A DNA stretch of 64,000 nucleotides from Marinobacter iranensis (GTDB lineage Bacteria; Pseudomonadota; Gammaproteobacteria; Pseudomonadales; Oleiphilaceae), in NCBI RefSeq assembly GCF_029207565.1, contig NZ_JANCMW010000003.1:248001-312000 (forward strand), given 5' to 3'. Positions 24,897 to 34,473 of the stretch are shown here, piece by piece; the stretch's first letter is position 1, and every line of letters begins with the position of its first letter. A program made the translations under genes and the position numbers. The notes below the pieces were generated by a model. That model saw only the letters and a program-made list of their open reading frames with translations, was not told the DNA's origin and made no database searches.

Positions 24897-26921
24897 TTAG
24901 TGATGCTTTGCCTGATGGCTGAAAGTTCGAGCCTTCCAGCATTTCACAAAGGTGGTATCGATAATTTCCGGCCTGGGAACTTCTTCCCTGCATTGCTGTT
25001 CCGCCATGGGGCAACGGGGATGGAACGGGCAGCCATACGGCCGGTTCATCGGGTTCGGGAATTCTCCGGACAACCCGGGTGCCGGCACGCTGAGGTCCGG
25101 TGAGATGCTGAGCGCGGAGTCCAGCAACGCGCGGGTGTAAGGGTGCTTCGGACTGGTCAACACCTGCCTACGCTCACCGCACTCCACGATCTCCCCGAGA
25201 TACATCACCGCTACCCGGTCTGCCATGTGCTGGACAACGGAAAGGTCGTGGGTGACAAACAGGTAGGTCAGGTCCAGTTCGTCCCGCAAATCGAGCAGCA
25301 GGTTCAGTATCTGGGCCTGCACCGACACATCCAGAGCGGACGTGGGCTCGTCGCAGATCACAATCTCCGGGTCCATGATCAGGGCACGACCTATGGCCGC
25401 ACGCTGGCGCTGCCCCCCGGAGAGCTGATCCGGGTAGCTGTTGAACACCCGCCGGGGCAGGCCCACGTGCTCCATCATTTTGTGGACCTTGGCGAGCTGT
25501 TCGGGTTTGGTGCCGATGTGATTGACCACCAGTGGCCGCCCGATAATGTCGCCAATGGTCTTGCGGGGATTCAACGACGAGTACGGGTCCTGAAAAATCG
25601 GCTGAATCATACGGGCACGCTGCCACGCTGGCAGGGTGCTGATCTCGTGCTGGCCCAGGCTGACGGAACCGGCATCCGGTTGCTGCAGCCCCATGATGGT
25701 TCGCGACAGGGTGGTCTTGCCGCATCCGGATTCCCCCACCAGCGCCAGCACCTCGCCCTTACGGATATCCAGGCTGACATTGTCGAGCGCCTTGAGAGAC
25801 CTGCGCTTGCCAAACAGCCCGCGACGAACCGAGAAGGTACAACTGACCCCATCCACCGTCAGAACCTTCTCGCCCGGCGTTTTCGGCAGTTCCACCGGCA
25901 CCTCGTTCGCAGCACTATGCAGGTCAGCGGTGGACTGGTTCCGCGTTGCGTCGGGATCGTGACAAACATAGGTTCGTCCCGGCCCAAGCTGCTTCCTCGG
26001 CAGCACCTCGGTTTTGCACGCGTCCACCACACGAGGGCAGCGGGAGGCAAAGGCACAGCCCCGTATCGTGCCGGTCATCGAGGGGACAATGCCCGGAATC
26101 GAGCCCAGCCGGTGCGCGGCATCCCCGCGATAACCCGGCACGCACTCCAGCAGGCCCTGGGTATAGGGATGCTGGGGGTTCCGGAGCACTTCCTCAGCAG
26201 TGCCGGTTTCCACAATGTCACCGGCGTACATCACTGCAATCTTGTCCGCCGAGCGGGACACCACACCCAGGTCATGGGTGATCAGGATCATCGACATGCC
26301 CAGCTCTTTCTGCAGGTCCTGCAGCAGGTAGAGAATCTGCGCCTGGATAGTCACATCCAGCGCGGTGGTGGGCTCGTCGGCAATCAGCAATTCCGGCTCA
26401 TTCATCAGCGCCATGGCAATCATCACCCGCTGGCGCTGGCCACCCGAGAGTTCGTGGGGGTACTGCTTTAACCGGCTGGCAGGATCGGGCAGGCCGACCT
26501 TTTCCAGCAGGTAGATCGCCCGTTTCTCGGCCTCGGCCCTGGACACCTTGCGATGCAGGGTCATGGTCTCGGTCAGTTGGCGACCGATTGAGTACACCGG
26601 GTTCAGGCTGGTCATCGGTTCCTGGAAAATCATGCCGATGCGCTGCCCACGCACCTTCATGGCCAGTTCCCGCTCGCCGGCATGGGCCAGGTCGCTGCCG
26701 TCAAAGTTGATGCTCGCGGCAGCACGCCGGGCAGACGGCGGCAACAGGTTCATGATCGCCAACGCGATCATGGACTTACCGGAGCCGGATTCGCCAACAA
26801 TGCCCAGGGTCTCGCCACGTTTCAGGTCCAGGCTGATACCCCTCACCGCTTTCAGCGTCGCCGAATCGGTGGGTATCTCGACGGACAGGTCCTGGATATC
26901 CAGAATGGATGCCGTACTCAT
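24897..26921 (-). CDS. Fused dipeptide/oligopeptide ABC transporter ATP-binding protein (DppD-DppF fusion)
   Basis: This roughly 674-residue protein contains two complete ABC ATPase halves. The first (about 1-320) has [23 protein letters not shown] and [12 protein letters not shown]. The second (about 350-660) has [23 protein letters not shown] and [11 protein letters not shown]. Each half ends with the oligopeptide-transporter C-terminal region with clustered cysteines. The start at 26921 (MSTASILD) is preceded by GGAGGA and lies directly after the DppC stop; an upstream frame would overlap DppC. It drives peptide uptake for DppABC. Fusion of D and F is common in this family and not a sign of damage. 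Confidence 0.92.
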   Translation of the reverse strand: MSTASILDIQDLSVEIPTDSATLKAVRGISLDLKRGETLGIVGESGSGKSMIALAIMNLLPPSARRAAASINFDGSDLAHAGERELAMKVRGQRIGMIFQEPMTSLNPVYSIGRQLTETMTLHRKVSRAEAEKRAIYLLEKVGLPDPASRLKQYPHELSGGQRQRVMIAMALMNEPELLIADEPTTALDVTIQAQILYLLQDLQKELGMSMILITHDLGVVSRSADKIAVMYAGDIVETGTAEEVLRNPQHPYTQGLLECVPGYRGDAAHRLGSIPGIVPSMTGTIRGCAFASRCPRVVDACKTEVLPRKQLGPGRTYVCHDPDATRNQSTADLHSAANEVPVELPKTPGEKVLTVDGVSCTFSVRRGLFGKRRSLKALDNVSLDIRKGEVLALVGESGCGKTTLSRTIMGLQQPDAGSVSLGQHEISTLPAWQRARMIQPIFQDPYSSLNPRKTIGDIIGRPLVVNHIGTKPEQLAKVHKMMEHVGLPRRVFNSYPDQLSGGQRQRAAIGRALIMDPEIVICDEPTSALDVSVQAQILNLLLDLRDELDLTYLFVTHDLSVVQHMADRVAVMYLGEIVECGERRQVLTSPKHPYTRALLDSALSISPDLSVPAPGLSGEFPNPMNRPYGCPFHPRCPMAEQQCREEVPRPEIIDTTFVKCWKARTFSHQAKHH

Positions 26922-26922
26922 A

Positions 26923-27864
26923 TCAGTTCCTCCGATTGGTAACAGTGACATCGCGGACTCCATCACCCAGCAGGTTGATGGCAATCACCAGGATAAACAG
27001 GGCAATGCCGGGCAGGATCACCAGCCAGGGCTGGAAGAACATGGCGGTTTTGCCTTCGGCGATCATCAGGCCCCAGGAAGGAAGCGGAGAAGGAATGCCC
27101 AGCCCCAGGAAGGAAAGCGTTGCTTCATTCAGAATGGCCACCGCCACTTCCAGGGTGAAAATCACCATGATCTGGTTCACCAGGTTCGGCAACACTTCAC
27201 GCACCGCTATCTGGAACTTACTGCAGCCCATGGCGTTGGCGGCGGCGACAAAATCCAGTTCCCGCAATCGCAGCGTCGCGGACCGGGTCACCACCAGGTA
27301 GAACACCCAGTGGGTGGCACCGATCACAAAGATCACCACGGTGACGGACTGGCCGATCACGAACACCAACGCCATGATCAGCAGCAGGCTCGGCACTGCC
27401 AGTTGGCAGGTCACCAGGAAGTTGACCGCCTGATCGATCCAGCCGCCGAAGTACCCGGCAATAAGCCCCAGGGTGACGCCGATCACAGCGCCGATAGACG
27501 CAGCCCCGAGCCCGATGGTCATGGAAATGCGGGCACCGTGGATCAGGCGGCTGAGATAATCCCGGCCCAGGTGGTCAGTGCCCAGCAGATACTCCCAGCT
27601 TCCGCCCTCGGTCCACACGGGGGGCAGCATGCGAAGGGACAGGTTCTGCATGTACGGGTCGTGCGGTGCCAGCCAGGGCGCGAACAGCGCGAAAACGGCC
27701 ATCACCAGCAGAATACCGAAACCAATCTTCAGGCCATGATGTTTGCGGGCCCGCTTCAGGGCCGCCATGGTGGGGCTTAGCCCCAGGCCGGCCTCATCAT
27801 GCCCTGGTGGTGTTTCAACGGAAGCGATGCTGGCATCGCTGAGTGTTTGTCTTGTTGTCATCAT
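26923..27864 (-). CDS. Dipeptide/oligopeptide ABC transporter permease (DppC type)
   Basis: A 313-residue inner-membrane permease with the OppC/DppC N-terminal region (FAPWLAPHDPYMQNLSLRML), the segment GTDHLGRDYLSRLIHGARIS, and the EAA coupling loop around ANAMGCSKFQIAVREVLPN. It forms the channel with DppB. It starts immediately after the dppB stop. The N-terminus carries about 45 extra residues before the first helix. The substrate may be peptides or nickel-like complexes; peptides are more likely given the binding protein. Confidence 0.92.
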   Translation of the reverse strand: MMTTRQTLSDASIASVETPPGHDEAGLGLSPTMAALKRARKHHGLKIGFGILLVMAVFALFAPWLAPHDPYMQNLSLRMLPPVWTEGGSWEYLLGTDHLGRDYLSRLIHGARISMTIGLGAASIGAVIGVTLGLIAGYFGGWIDQAVNFLVTCQLAVPSLLLIMALVFVIGQSVTVVIFVIGATHWVFYLVVTRSATLRLRELDFVAAANAMGCSKFQIAVREVLPNLVNQIMVIFTLEVAVAILNEATLSFLGLGIPSPLPSWGLMIAEGKTAMFFQPWLVILPGIALFILVIAINLLGDGVRDVTVTNRRN

Positions 27865-28788
27865 TCACCCCATCCGGATCCGAGGATCAAGCCAGGCGTT
27901 GATCAAGTCAGCCGCCAGCGTGAGCAATACAAAGGTCAACACGAATATCAGGATCAGCGACTGCACCGTGGGGATATCCGAGTTGAAGATGGACTCCACC
28001 GCCAGCCGGCCCAGCCCGTTCATGCTGAAGACGGACTCGGTGACCACCGAGCCGCCCAATTTATGCCCGAGCTGCACCGCCAGCACGCTGACGATGGGCA
28101 GCAGCGCGTTGCGCATGGCCTGCTGCAGGATCAACTGGTAACCCATGAAGCCCTTGGCGCGGGCTGTGCGGATGTAATCCGACGACAGCACATCCAGCAG
28201 GCCAGTCCGGGTCAGCCGCATCACGGCGGGCACAGAACTGGCGCCCAGCACCAACGAGGGCAGCACGTAGTGTTTCCAGGTGGCGTCACCGGAAACCGGA
28301 AAGATCGGGAAGGTGACGGCAAACAGGATGATGAGCATCAGCCCGAGCCAGAAATTGGGTATGGCCTGGGCCGACACCGCCGTTGACAACGCGAGGCGAT
28401 CCACCCAGCTGTTGGGCTTGAGGGCGGCACTGATGCCCAGGGGCAACGCAATCACAACCGTCACCATCAGCGCCGACAGTGCGAGCACAATGGTCACCTT
28501 GGCGTGCTCCTGGATCAGCTCAACCACCTGCTGCTTCCAGAAATAGCTCTTGCCAAAATCCCCCTGGAGCACACCCCCCAACCAGTCACCGTATTGCACC
28601 AGCACCGGCCGATCGAAGCCGTACTGCTCACGGATGTCGTCCACCATTTCCTGGGGCGCATCCTCGCCAGCAATGGTCTGGGCCGGGTCGGTGGCGAAAT
28701 GAAACAGTGCAAAGGTTCCGAAGGACACGGTCAGGGCCACCAGCAGTGCCATGAACCCTCTGCGCAGGACATAGTTCAACATAATCAC
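27865..28788 (-). CDS. Dipeptide/oligopeptide ABC transporter permease (DppB type)
   Basis: A 307-residue permease with the DppB/OppB first helix, the ASAR-like periplasmic region with IREQYGFDRPVLVQYGDWLG, and the EAA loop RTARAKGFMGYQLILQQAMR followed by NALLPIVSVLAVQLG. It pairs with DppC. Its ATG overlaps the binding-protein stop by 4 bp (ATGA), showing translational coupling. Order binding protein-B-C-DF is the usual one for this transporter. Confidence 0.92.
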   Translation of the reverse strand: MIMLNYVLRRGFMALLVALTVSFGTFALFHFATDPAQTIAGEDAPQEMVDDIREQYGFDRPVLVQYGDWLGGVLQGDFGKSYFWKQQVVELIQEHAKVTIVLALSALMVTVVIALPLGISAALKPNSWVDRLALSTAVSAQAIPNFWLGLMLIILFAVTFPIFPVSGDATWKHYVLPSLVLGASSVPAVMRLTRTGLLDVLSSDYIRTARAKGFMGYQLILQQAMRNALLPIVSVLAVQLGHKLGGSVVTESVFSMNGLGRLAVESIFNSDIPTVQSLILIFVLTFVLLTLAADLINAWLDPRIRMG

Positions 28789-30326
28789 TGCCTCCAGGTG
28801 GCTTGCCAGAACCGGGGAACGCCGTCTTTGGGCACGGAGAATTCCAGCTCGGGCGTTAACAGGAAGTTCTGGCTGTAGGAAAACATCGGCACCCAGTAAG
28901 CCTGCTCCGCAATCCGGTTCAAGGCCTGGCGGTACAGGCGCTTGCGTTCATCGGGATCGATGGTTTGTTCGGCCGCGATCACCGTGTCGGCAAGCGCTTC
29001 ATCGCCGCTGTAATTGCGGGCGGAATTGGCGGCGAAATGAACCCCGGTGGAGGCCGAGGCATCCGCCGTGCCGCCGCTGCCATACGAGGCGAAAAACGCC
29101 TGCATGTCCTTGCTGTTGCGGACCTTGGAAAACACGTTCAGCTTCACGAACCGCAGGTCCACATCCAGGCCTATGGCTTTGAGGTTGCTGACCACCGCCT
29201 CGGCGATGATCTTTTCCCGGTAGGCCCAGAGCTTGAAGGAAAACCCGTCCGGGTAGCCTGCTTCGGCCAGCAGTTGCTTCGCTTTTTCCGGGTTATAGGG
29301 ATAGTGCGGGCCATCGGCGTTGCAACCGAATTGCCGTGGGTGGCAGGCGAAATGAACCACCTCGGCACTGCCACGCACCAGGTATCTGGTGATTTCCTCG
29401 CGATTGATGGCGTGGTTGATCGCCTGGCGCACCTTGAGCCTGGTAAACGGCGACTCCGGGTCGGTGTAACCGGCAGCATCAAGGGTGATGTAACCAATGC
29501 GGATATCGTTGCCTTCCAGGCGCTTCACCCCTGGCAAATGGCTGACGTTATCAGCCACATCCGGCGGCACATCCATCATGATATCGATGCCACCGCTGAG
29601 CAGTTCCGCCTGCTGCGTGCCCTGGTCCGGTATCACCCGGAACACCATATTCCTTATGGCCGGGTTTGCCTTCGGGCTGTCCCGGTAGTAATCCTCGAAG
29701 CGCTCCAGAACAATCTCACGCCCGGCTCTGAATTCCGTGACTCTGTACGGACCGATCCCGTTCAACGGCTGCTCGTCCGTCTCGCCCCCGGCCTCATCGT
29801 AAGTACCGTGCTTGCGCAGCGGTATGCTGATAGCCATATCGCGCAACGCCATGGGATAGGGCAGTTTCAGGTTAAAGCGGACTTTGCCGGGGCCGAGCTT
29901 TTCGACGCTTTCAAGCCAGCTGCGGATAACCGGGCCACGGCTGGTGTCCGACTCCTCGTTGATCACCCATTCGAAGGTGTAAACCACATCTTCCGCCGTC
30001 AGCGGGCTGCCATCGTGAAACACCACGTCGTCCCGCAGCATAACCTCAAGCCGGGTGTCTGATACCCATTCATAAGAGGCAGCCGCCAGGGGCACAAACT
30101 CCAGGGTTTGTGGGTCCACGAAGAACAGGCCGTCGTCGGTCAGCCGGGAAAGAATCAACCCCTCGCGCTGGATGGAATACAGCCGGTCAACGGTGGTCAG
30201 CGGCTTGGAAAGCGCGACCACGAGCCTGTCGTCTTCCGGGCCAGCGTTGGCATGGAAAGGCAGCGCACACAAGGCAAGCAAACCAATAAGGCAGTTACCG
30301 AAAGGCACCGGGGGCCGGATCCTCAT
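28785..30326 (-). CDS. Peptide ABC transporter substrate-binding protein (DppA/OppA family 5)
   Basis: A 513-residue periplasmic protein with a signal peptide (hydrophobic core GLLALCALPFHANA) and the family 5 pattern: VVFHDGSPLTAEDVVYTFEW near residue 100 and KVRQAINHAINREEITRYL near 300. It delivers peptides or peptide-like ligands to DppBCDF. A strong AGGAGGAG ribosome site precedes the ATG, and the promoter should lie in 30327-30479. The convergent LysR gene ends beyond this gap, so its protein is not an obvious regulator of this operon. Confidence 0.9.
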   Translation of the reverse strand: MRIRPPVPFGNCLIGLLALCALPFHANAGPEDDRLVVALSKPLTTVDRLYSIQREGLILSRLTDDGLFFVDPQTLEFVPLAAASYEWVSDTRLEVMLRDDVVFHDGSPLTAEDVVYTFEWVINEESDTSRGPVIRSWLESVEKLGPGKVRFNLKLPYPMALRDMAISIPLRKHGTYDEAGGETDEQPLNGIGPYRVTEFRAGREIVLERFEDYYRDSPKANPAIRNMVFRVIPDQGTQQAELLSGGIDIMMDVPPDVADNVSHLPGVKRLEGNDIRIGYITLDAAGYTDPESPFTRLKVRQAINHAINREEITRYLVRGSAEVVHFACHPRQFGCNADGPHYPYNPEKAKQLLAEAGYPDGFSFKLWAYREKIIAEAVVSNLKAIGLDVDLRFVKLNVFSKVRNSKDMQAFFASYGSGGTADASASTGVHFAANSARNYSGDEALADTVIAAEQTIDPDERKRLYRQALNRIAEQAYWVPMFSYSQNFLLTPELEFSVPKDGVPRFWQATWRQ

Positions 30327-30479
30327 GTCTCCTCCTGTTGTAATTATTGGAGCACTTGATCGTTATAGGGTTCGCGTGAAGATCAAGGGTTGGAAATCAG
30401 TCTAGGCAGGCCCGATTGATTTTAAAATTGAATATAAGTCATATTTCTATGCAATTAATGCATCTAAAACGCAACGACT

Positions 30480-31421
30480 TCACGTAGCCCCCGAATCGCG
30501 GGCCTCCCCGCCCGTCAAAGTCGCGTGCTCACCCAGGGCAGACGTCACTTCTTCCTGCAGGCACCGCACCAGGCTGGTGGTGGCCGGTGTTTCTTCAAAG
30601 CCTGGAGGGAACAGCAAGACGAACTGCAACCGGTAATTCGGGCTCAACGGGCGCAGGCAGAACCGTGACTGATCCACCGCCAGGGCGGCCAGACGGTCAA
30701 TAATCGTAACCCCCAGGCCTTCCACCACCATCTGGCAAGCCAGCACACTGGACGTGGTTTCAATCTTGCAATCGAGGCTCACACCGGCAGCGTGAAAGAT
30801 TTCTTCCATCTGGAAGCGCGGGCGCAACCCTGGCGCCAGGGCAATGATGTCGTGCTCGGCCATCTGTGACGGCGAGACAGTTTCCAGGGCCTCAAGGGGA
30901 TGGCCGCGGGGAATCATCACCATGGCGTCGGTATCAAAGAAGGGCCTCTGGATAACCGACGGGTGATTACAGGGCTTGGTCAATGCAACCGCAATATCGT
31001 AGTGACGGCCCGCCACCCATTGTTCGATGTCGCGGTGGCCGCGCACATCCACACTGAAGCGCTGGTCCGGATGCTCCCGGACAAACCGGGCCAGCGCAGG
31101 CGACACCAAGCTGTTGGCCAGTCGGGCAAGGGCCACAATACGCAGGGTACGGGTACCGCCGGCCTTGATCTCCTGCACAATGCGGGGCAGGTCATCCAGG
31201 TTCGACAGGATCTTCTCGGTTTCCCGGTAGAACTCCTTGCCCTCAGGGGTCAGCACCAGCCGGCGCTTTTCCCGTTTGAACAGTTTCAGCTTCAGTTCGT
31301 CCTCCAGCGTGGAGATCAATCGGCTGGTGGCGGGCTGGCTCAGGTTCATTACCGACGCTGCCGCCACCAGGGAACCGTGAATCACCACCGCGCGGAAGCA
31401 CTTCAACTTTTTGATATTCAA
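30480..31421 (-). CDS. LysR family transcriptional regulator
   Basis: A 313-residue LysR protein with an N-terminal winged helix (LKCFRAVVIHGSLVAAASVM, then NLSQPATSRLISTLEDEL) and a C-terminal effector domain of the periplasmic-binding fold. I read the start as TTG at 31421 because AGGAG lies 6 bp upstream and no ATG is near; a TTG start may limit its level. It is divergent from the porin gene at 31623 with a good inverted repeat between them (31454-31487), so it probably controls the porin and itself. The effector is unknown. Confidence 0.88.
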   Translation of the reverse strand: MNIKKLKCFRAVVIHGSLVAAASVMNLSQPATSRLISTLEDELKLKLFKREKRRLVLTPEGKEFYRETEKILSNLDDLPRIVQEIKAGGTRTLRIVALARLANSLVSPALARFVREHPDQRFSVDVRGHRDIEQWVAGRHYDIAVALTKPCNHPSVIQRPFFDTDAMVMIPRGHPLEALETVSPSQMAEHDIIALAPGLRPRFQMEEIFHAAGVSLDCKIETTSSVLACQMVVEGLGVTIIDRLAALAVDQSRFCLRPLSPNYRLQFVLLFPPGFEETPATTSLVRCLQEEVTSALGEHATLTGGEARDSGAT

Positions 31422-31453
31422 TGGCTTCTCCTATTTACATGCAGAAAACGCAT

Positions 31454-31487
31454 ATACCTATCTAATGTTTTCAATTTACATAGGTAT
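31454..31487. promoter_or_regulatory. Inverted repeat ATACCTAT-N18-ATAGGTAT, probable LysR operator
   Basis: Perfect 8-bp arms separated by 18 nt lie in the 201-bp gap between the lysR gene (minus) and the porin gene (plus). The dyad is 33 bp from the lysR start and about 135 bp from the porin start, a common placement for a LysR site. Binding is inferred. Confidence 0.5.
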
Positions 31488-31622
31488 CAATAGTAGCCGA
31501 TAAAGTAAGCGTGGAAAGCGCCATGAGACCAGACTGACAACAAAGACCCGTCTCAAACTGGCCGAATACAAACAGGTGAACTCTGCGGATGAAACCTTAC
31601 AAAACAAGAAACCGGAGGCAAT

Positions 31623-32876
31623 ATGAGGTGTTTCAAATCACTGCTGGCGGCTGGCATTGCCGGCCTGACGGCACTCCCCGCATCTGCGCTGGAAGTTGAG
31701 GTGGGTGGCCAGGTAAACCGCGCCATTATGTACGCAAAGGATGGTTACAGCGCCAACAACCTGGGCGTGGGATCAGACACCGAGTTCTACCATGTGGATA
31801 ACAGAAACAGCCCGACGCGCTTCAACATTGGCGGCACCCAGAGACTGTTTGATGGCTGGACAGCTGGCGCACTCATCGAAGTCGGTGTGTTTTCCAACGC
31901 GTCGAACGACGTGGACCCGGATGCCAAGAACACCGGGCCCGAGGTTGATGAGCGCATCACCGATGCCTTTGTGGATACGCCTTACGGCAAACTGACCCTC
32001 GGTCTGGGTGAAGGCGCTGCCTACAATTCGGGTCGTCGGGATTATTCCGGCACGGGTGTGATCAGTTTCCGTAACCCTAATCTGATCGGCGGCAGCCTTC
32101 GTTACAAGCTGAAATCATCCTCCTTCAAGCGCAGATTTGATAGCAGTGGCAACTTCACTGGCAATGAGCCATTCGACCTGGCGAATCCCGCGCAGAACGA
32201 GTCGTCCATTTCCGGCAGTATTCGTGACTATAACTTTGAAGGGCGCCATAACCGGATCCGCTACGACAGCCCCCGCATCGGCCCCGCCACGGTGTCTGTC
32301 AGTGCTGGCCACGACGGTGAAGACGGGCACAATTCCGTCGTGCAGCTGGGTGTTAAATCCGGCCTGCGGGTTCCGGGTGGCCGCATGCTGGTCGGCTTGG
32401 GCTATTCCCGTGCGACGCAGAACAATGAAGACCCGGGCGGCTCCGACGGAGAGGACGTGAACATCTACGGTGGTTCGGTCTCTTATTTTCACAGTGATAC
32501 CGGGCTGAACCTGACACTGGCCGCTGTTAACCGGGCGCAGGAACTGACCGAAGAACAGGCAACGGACACGTTTGATGCGACGAACTCAGAGCTCGGACAG
32601 TTCCGCTACGTCAAACTGGGCTATCGCCCGAACCGACAGCACGCCTTCGACATTCATTACGGCGAAACCCGCGACCGCAACAAGGAAGACGAGAAAGGCT
32701 CTGTGATCGGGGTGGGCTATGTCTGGAGCCCCACGGACATGTTTGACGTCTATGGTGGCGCCAAGATACACAGCTTCGAGCGCGCCGAATGGTGCACCAC
32801 CTCCGGAAGAACCTGCTACAACCCGAAATACGAGGACATTACCCTTGTAACAACCGGTCTGCGTGTGAAGTTCTGA
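31623..32876 (+). CDS. Gram-negative porin
   Basis: A 417-residue beta-barrel protein with a signal peptide (cleavage near PASA-L, residue 22). It has the general-porin opening VEVGGQVNRAIMYAKDG, alternating hydrophobic strands such as FNIGGTQRLFDGWTAGALIE, and a terminal phenylalanine (TTGLRVKF). Two late cysteines (CTTSGRTC) may form an extracellular loop disulfide. GGAGG precedes the ATG, and a terminator follows at 32941. It is divergent from a LysR gene that probably regulates it. The permeant is unknown. Confidence 0.85.
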   Translation: MRCFKSLLAAGIAGLTALPASALEVEVGGQVNRAIMYAKDGYSANNLGVGSDTEFYHVDNRNSPTRFNIGGTQRLFDGWTAGALIEVGVFSNASNDVDPDAKNTGPEVDERITDAFVDTPYGKLTLGLGEGAAYNSGRRDYSGTGVISFRNPNLIGGSLRYKLKSSSFKRRFDSSGNFTGNEPFDLANPAQNESSISGSIRDYNFEGRHNRIRYDSPRIGPATVSVSAGHDGEDGHNSVVQLGVKSGLRVPGGRMLVGLGYSRATQNNEDPGGSDGEDVNIYGGSVSYFHSDTGLNLTLAAVNRAQELTEEQATDTFDATNSELGQFRYVKLGYRPNRQHAFDIHYGETRDRNKEDEKGSVIGVGYVWSPTDMFDVYGGAKIHSFERAEWCTTSGRTCYNPKYEDITLVTTGLRVKF

Positions 32877-32940
32877 CCGGGCGGTAGGGTCCAGACCCGG
32901 CCCTGCCCTTCTCCACACAGCATTATCGTTGTGACCTTCT

Positions 32941-32963
32941 GCCCCTCCTGTAGGGGCTTTTTT
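32941..32963 (+). terminator. Rho-independent terminator after the porin gene
   Basis: A 6-bp stem GCCCCT/AGGGGC with loop CCTGT is followed by TTTTTT. It lies 65 bp after the porin stop and before the convergent LysR gene. Confidence 0.88.
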
Positions 32964-33014
32964 GTCTGATGAAGGGCTGCTCAGACCAGTGCCGCACCGC
33001 CACGACACTGTTCA

Positions 33015-33905
33015 TCACCTCAAATCAGCAAACGCGTCCTTCACATGCCCGGCGAGCGCATCGTTGACCGGGTTGCTGCCGCTTCGTACCAGCGCGATCT
33101 GGTATTCCGCCAGCGCAGGCAGGCCTTCCCGGTCGAGTTTTCGCAAGGGAGGGCGCACAAGGCTGAGCGGAAATGGGGCTACTGCCAGGTCCGCCAGCAT
33201 GGCGGCTTCCTGGCCAAAACAGTTATCGCAGGTATAGGCAACACGGTAAGCCCGGTGGGCCCCATCCAACGCATCCAGGGCTGCCCGGCGCCAGACACAA
33301 CCATGATTGGCCAGGGCCACCGGCAGAGGCGACCGATTGGCGGCAATACCCCCTTCGCGACCAGCCCACACCAGGGGTTCGGTGTGTACCACTTCACCCC
33401 GCCACTCCTGGCCTTCGTTGCCAATGGTGATCAGCACCATATCCAGCTCCCCGGCATCCAGGCGGTCCAGGTTCTGCTGGCTTGAACCTACCATCACATC
33501 CACCTGCACGGCCGGATAGGAGCGCGCGAACTGGGCCAGTACTCCTGGCAGAATACGGCTACCGATGTCGTCAGAGGTACCAAAGCTGACCCGGCCTGCC
33601 AGGGTGGGTGTGAGAAACTGCTGTATCGCCTCCTCGTTCAACCGCAACAGTCGTCGCCCATACCCAAGCAACACCTCGCCTTCCGGCGTCAGCCTTACGT
33701 GGCGGGCTTCCCGCACAAACAAGACATGCCCAAGGATTTCCTCAAGGCGTTTGATCTGCATGCTCAAAGCCGAGGGCGTGCGGAAGACCTGTTTTGCGGC
33801 CCGGGTAAAGCTGCCGCTCTCGGCAATCGCCACAAACGTCCTCAGCACATCGGTATCCAGCAGGGGAATGGCCTCACGGCTGATCACCGGGTTTGAACTG
33901 TCCAT
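33015..33905 (-). CDS. LysR family transcriptional regulator
   Basis: A 296-residue LysR protein whose helix-turn-helix reads LRTFVAIAESGSFTRAAKQV followed by FRTPSALSMQIKRLEEILG. A standard effector domain follows. It is divergent from the small DUF1127 gene at 34048, an arrangement often seen with LysR genes, and may control it. ATG start at 33905. The effector and regulon cannot be deduced further. Confidence 0.88.
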   Translation of the reverse strand: MDSSNPVISREAIPLLDTDVLRTFVAIAESGSFTRAAKQVFRTPSALSMQIKRLEEILGHVLFVREARHVRLTPEGEVLLGYGRRLLRLNEEAIQQFLTPTLAGRVSFGTSDDIGSRILPGVLAQFARSYPAVQVDVMVGSSQQNLDRLDAGELDMVLITIGNEGQEWRGEVVHTEPLVWAGREGGIAANRSPLPVALANHGCVWRRAALDALDGAHRAYRVAYTCDNCFGQEAAMLADLAVAPFPLSLVRPPLRKLDREGLPALAEYQIALVRSGSNPVNDALAGHVKDAFADLR

Positions 33906-34047
33906 AACGCATCAACCTTTCAATTTTCCTTAATGCACATGTTAAATCTTTTCGTTTGTTTGATCAAAGTTGACGTTGCATGCTTGTAGAAGGTGCCCCG
34001 GCAGACCCGCCGGGTTTCCCCCATCAATGATCAAGGAGCGCTTCGAA

Positions 34048-34473
34048 ATGTGCAGCCAACAAGAGTTTCGCCGCCCCCGGTTGCTTCCGGACTCCCCCGT
34101 CAAGCCACCCGAGTTGGAGATGTATATGCCAGCAACACCACCACTGGCGTTCATGGCAACAGTCGAGTTCTGGGTCAAGATCTTTCGGCGCAGGCACCAT
34201 TTCCGACGCCTGTTTCTAGCCCTGCTGAAGGAAGAGGACCAGATACTGTCCGATATCGGTTTCGAGCGGAAGGACATTCAGTGGGCGCTCAGGCTCCCGC
34301 TGAAGGTAGACGCACTCAAGGCCCTGGAAGCCTGCCGCAAGGCGCGAAGAGAGAGCGAAATGCCAGTGGAACGGGTGATCAGGTCCGGGCCAGCGCAACA
34401 ATGCCCGGATACTCGTGTATCCGAACCACCGGTTCGGCGGGCGCGTGCTGAACCAGAGAGCACACCTCATTGA
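34048..34473 (+). CDS. DUF1127 (YjiS-like) small basic protein with extended C-terminus
   Basis: A 141-residue protein. The central region (WVKIFRRRHHFRRLFLALLK, then EEDQILSDIGFERKDIQWAL) is the DUF1127 motif, in which LLxLxDxxLxDIGL-type helices are typical; many such proteins modulate metabolism or phosphate responses. The start at 34048 follows AAGGAG. The last ~30 codons run 95 bp into the convergent oxidoreductase gene and encode an arginine/proline-rich tail unlike the family, so the original stop may have been lost. The gene is divergent from a LysR gene. Confidence 0.7.
   Translation: MCSQQEFRRPRLLPDSPVKPPELEMYMPATPPLAFMATVEFWVKIFRRRHHFRRLFLALLKEEDQILSDIGFERKDIQWALRLPLKVDALKALEACRKARRESEMPVERVIRSGPAQQCPDTRVSEPPVRRARAEPESTPH

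Noticed and set aside
25143..26471. Open plus-strand frame of 442 codons opposite the fused Dpp ATPase
   Set aside because: The ATPase on the minus strand has all motifs; the antisense frame has none and has no ribosome site of note.
28965..30062. Open plus-strand frame of 365 codons opposite the peptide-binding protein gene
   Set aside because: It is a shadow of the family 5 binding protein, with no recognisable features.
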